Positions 6,086 to 6,097 of a stretch of 6,097 nucleotides of DNA are shown piece after piece (the first letter of the stretch is position 1; every line of letters starts with the position of its first letter). Position numbers and translations under genes: made by a program. The notes below the pieces were generated by a model. It did not search any database, was not told the DNA's origin, and was given only the letters and a program-made list of their open reading frames with translations. The DNA is taken from the NCBI GenBank assembly GCA_016297555.1, contig JAEDGK010000114.1:1-6097 (forward strand), given 5' to 3'. This stretch comes from Clostridiaceae bacterium. Its GTDB lineage: Bacteria > Bacillota > Clostridia > Oscillospirales > Acutalibacteraceae.

Positions 6086-6097
6086 ATTAACTCTGCA

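Overview
The window reads as a piece of core chromosome from a spore-forming, Gram-positive bacterium of the Clostridia. An Oscillospiraceae/Ruminococcaceae-like source is my guess from gene style and moderate GC. The evidence is a YunB-type sporulation protein, a tRNA-sensing T-box leader in front of phenylalanyl-tRNA synthetase genes, strong AGGAGG-type ribosome binding sites and sigma-A promoters with extended -10 boxes. Every gene is on the minus strand, so transcription runs from high to low coordinates. No mobile element, CRISPR array, rRNA or tRNA gene is visible.

Reading in the direction of transcription, the right edge (6051-6085) holds a long hairpin followed by UUUU, probably the terminator of a gene outside the window. 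An AT-rich spacer of about 200 bases follows, then yunB (5848-5189). A good sigma-A promoter overlapping the yunB stop codon serves ligA (5132-3156), the NAD-dependent DNA ligase. ligA overlaps by 4 bases a small gene for a divergent, lipoyl-lysine-bearing glycine cleavage H-like protein (3159-2791). No terminator is evident after that gene.

The second transcription unit starts at a strong promoter (2678-2650), followed by a T-box riboswitch of about 250 bases with UUC (Phe) as specifier codon and an intrinsic terminator. It then encodes pheS (2351-1269) and pheT (from 1265, cut by the left edge). The leader should sense uncharged tRNA-Phe and let transcription continue into the two subunits of the enzyme that charges that tRNA, a closed feedback loop. 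pheT starts 3 bases after the pheS stop and has its Shine-Dalgarno inside the last pheS codons, so production of the two subunits is probably coupled.

Most of the window is ordinary housekeeping sequence, and I do not see a new multi-gene system. The points that merit a second look are the unusual stand-alone H-like protein, a threonine at the normally acidic position of PheS motif 3, a perfect dyad inside the pheST promoter, and the separate promoter placed over the end of yunB.
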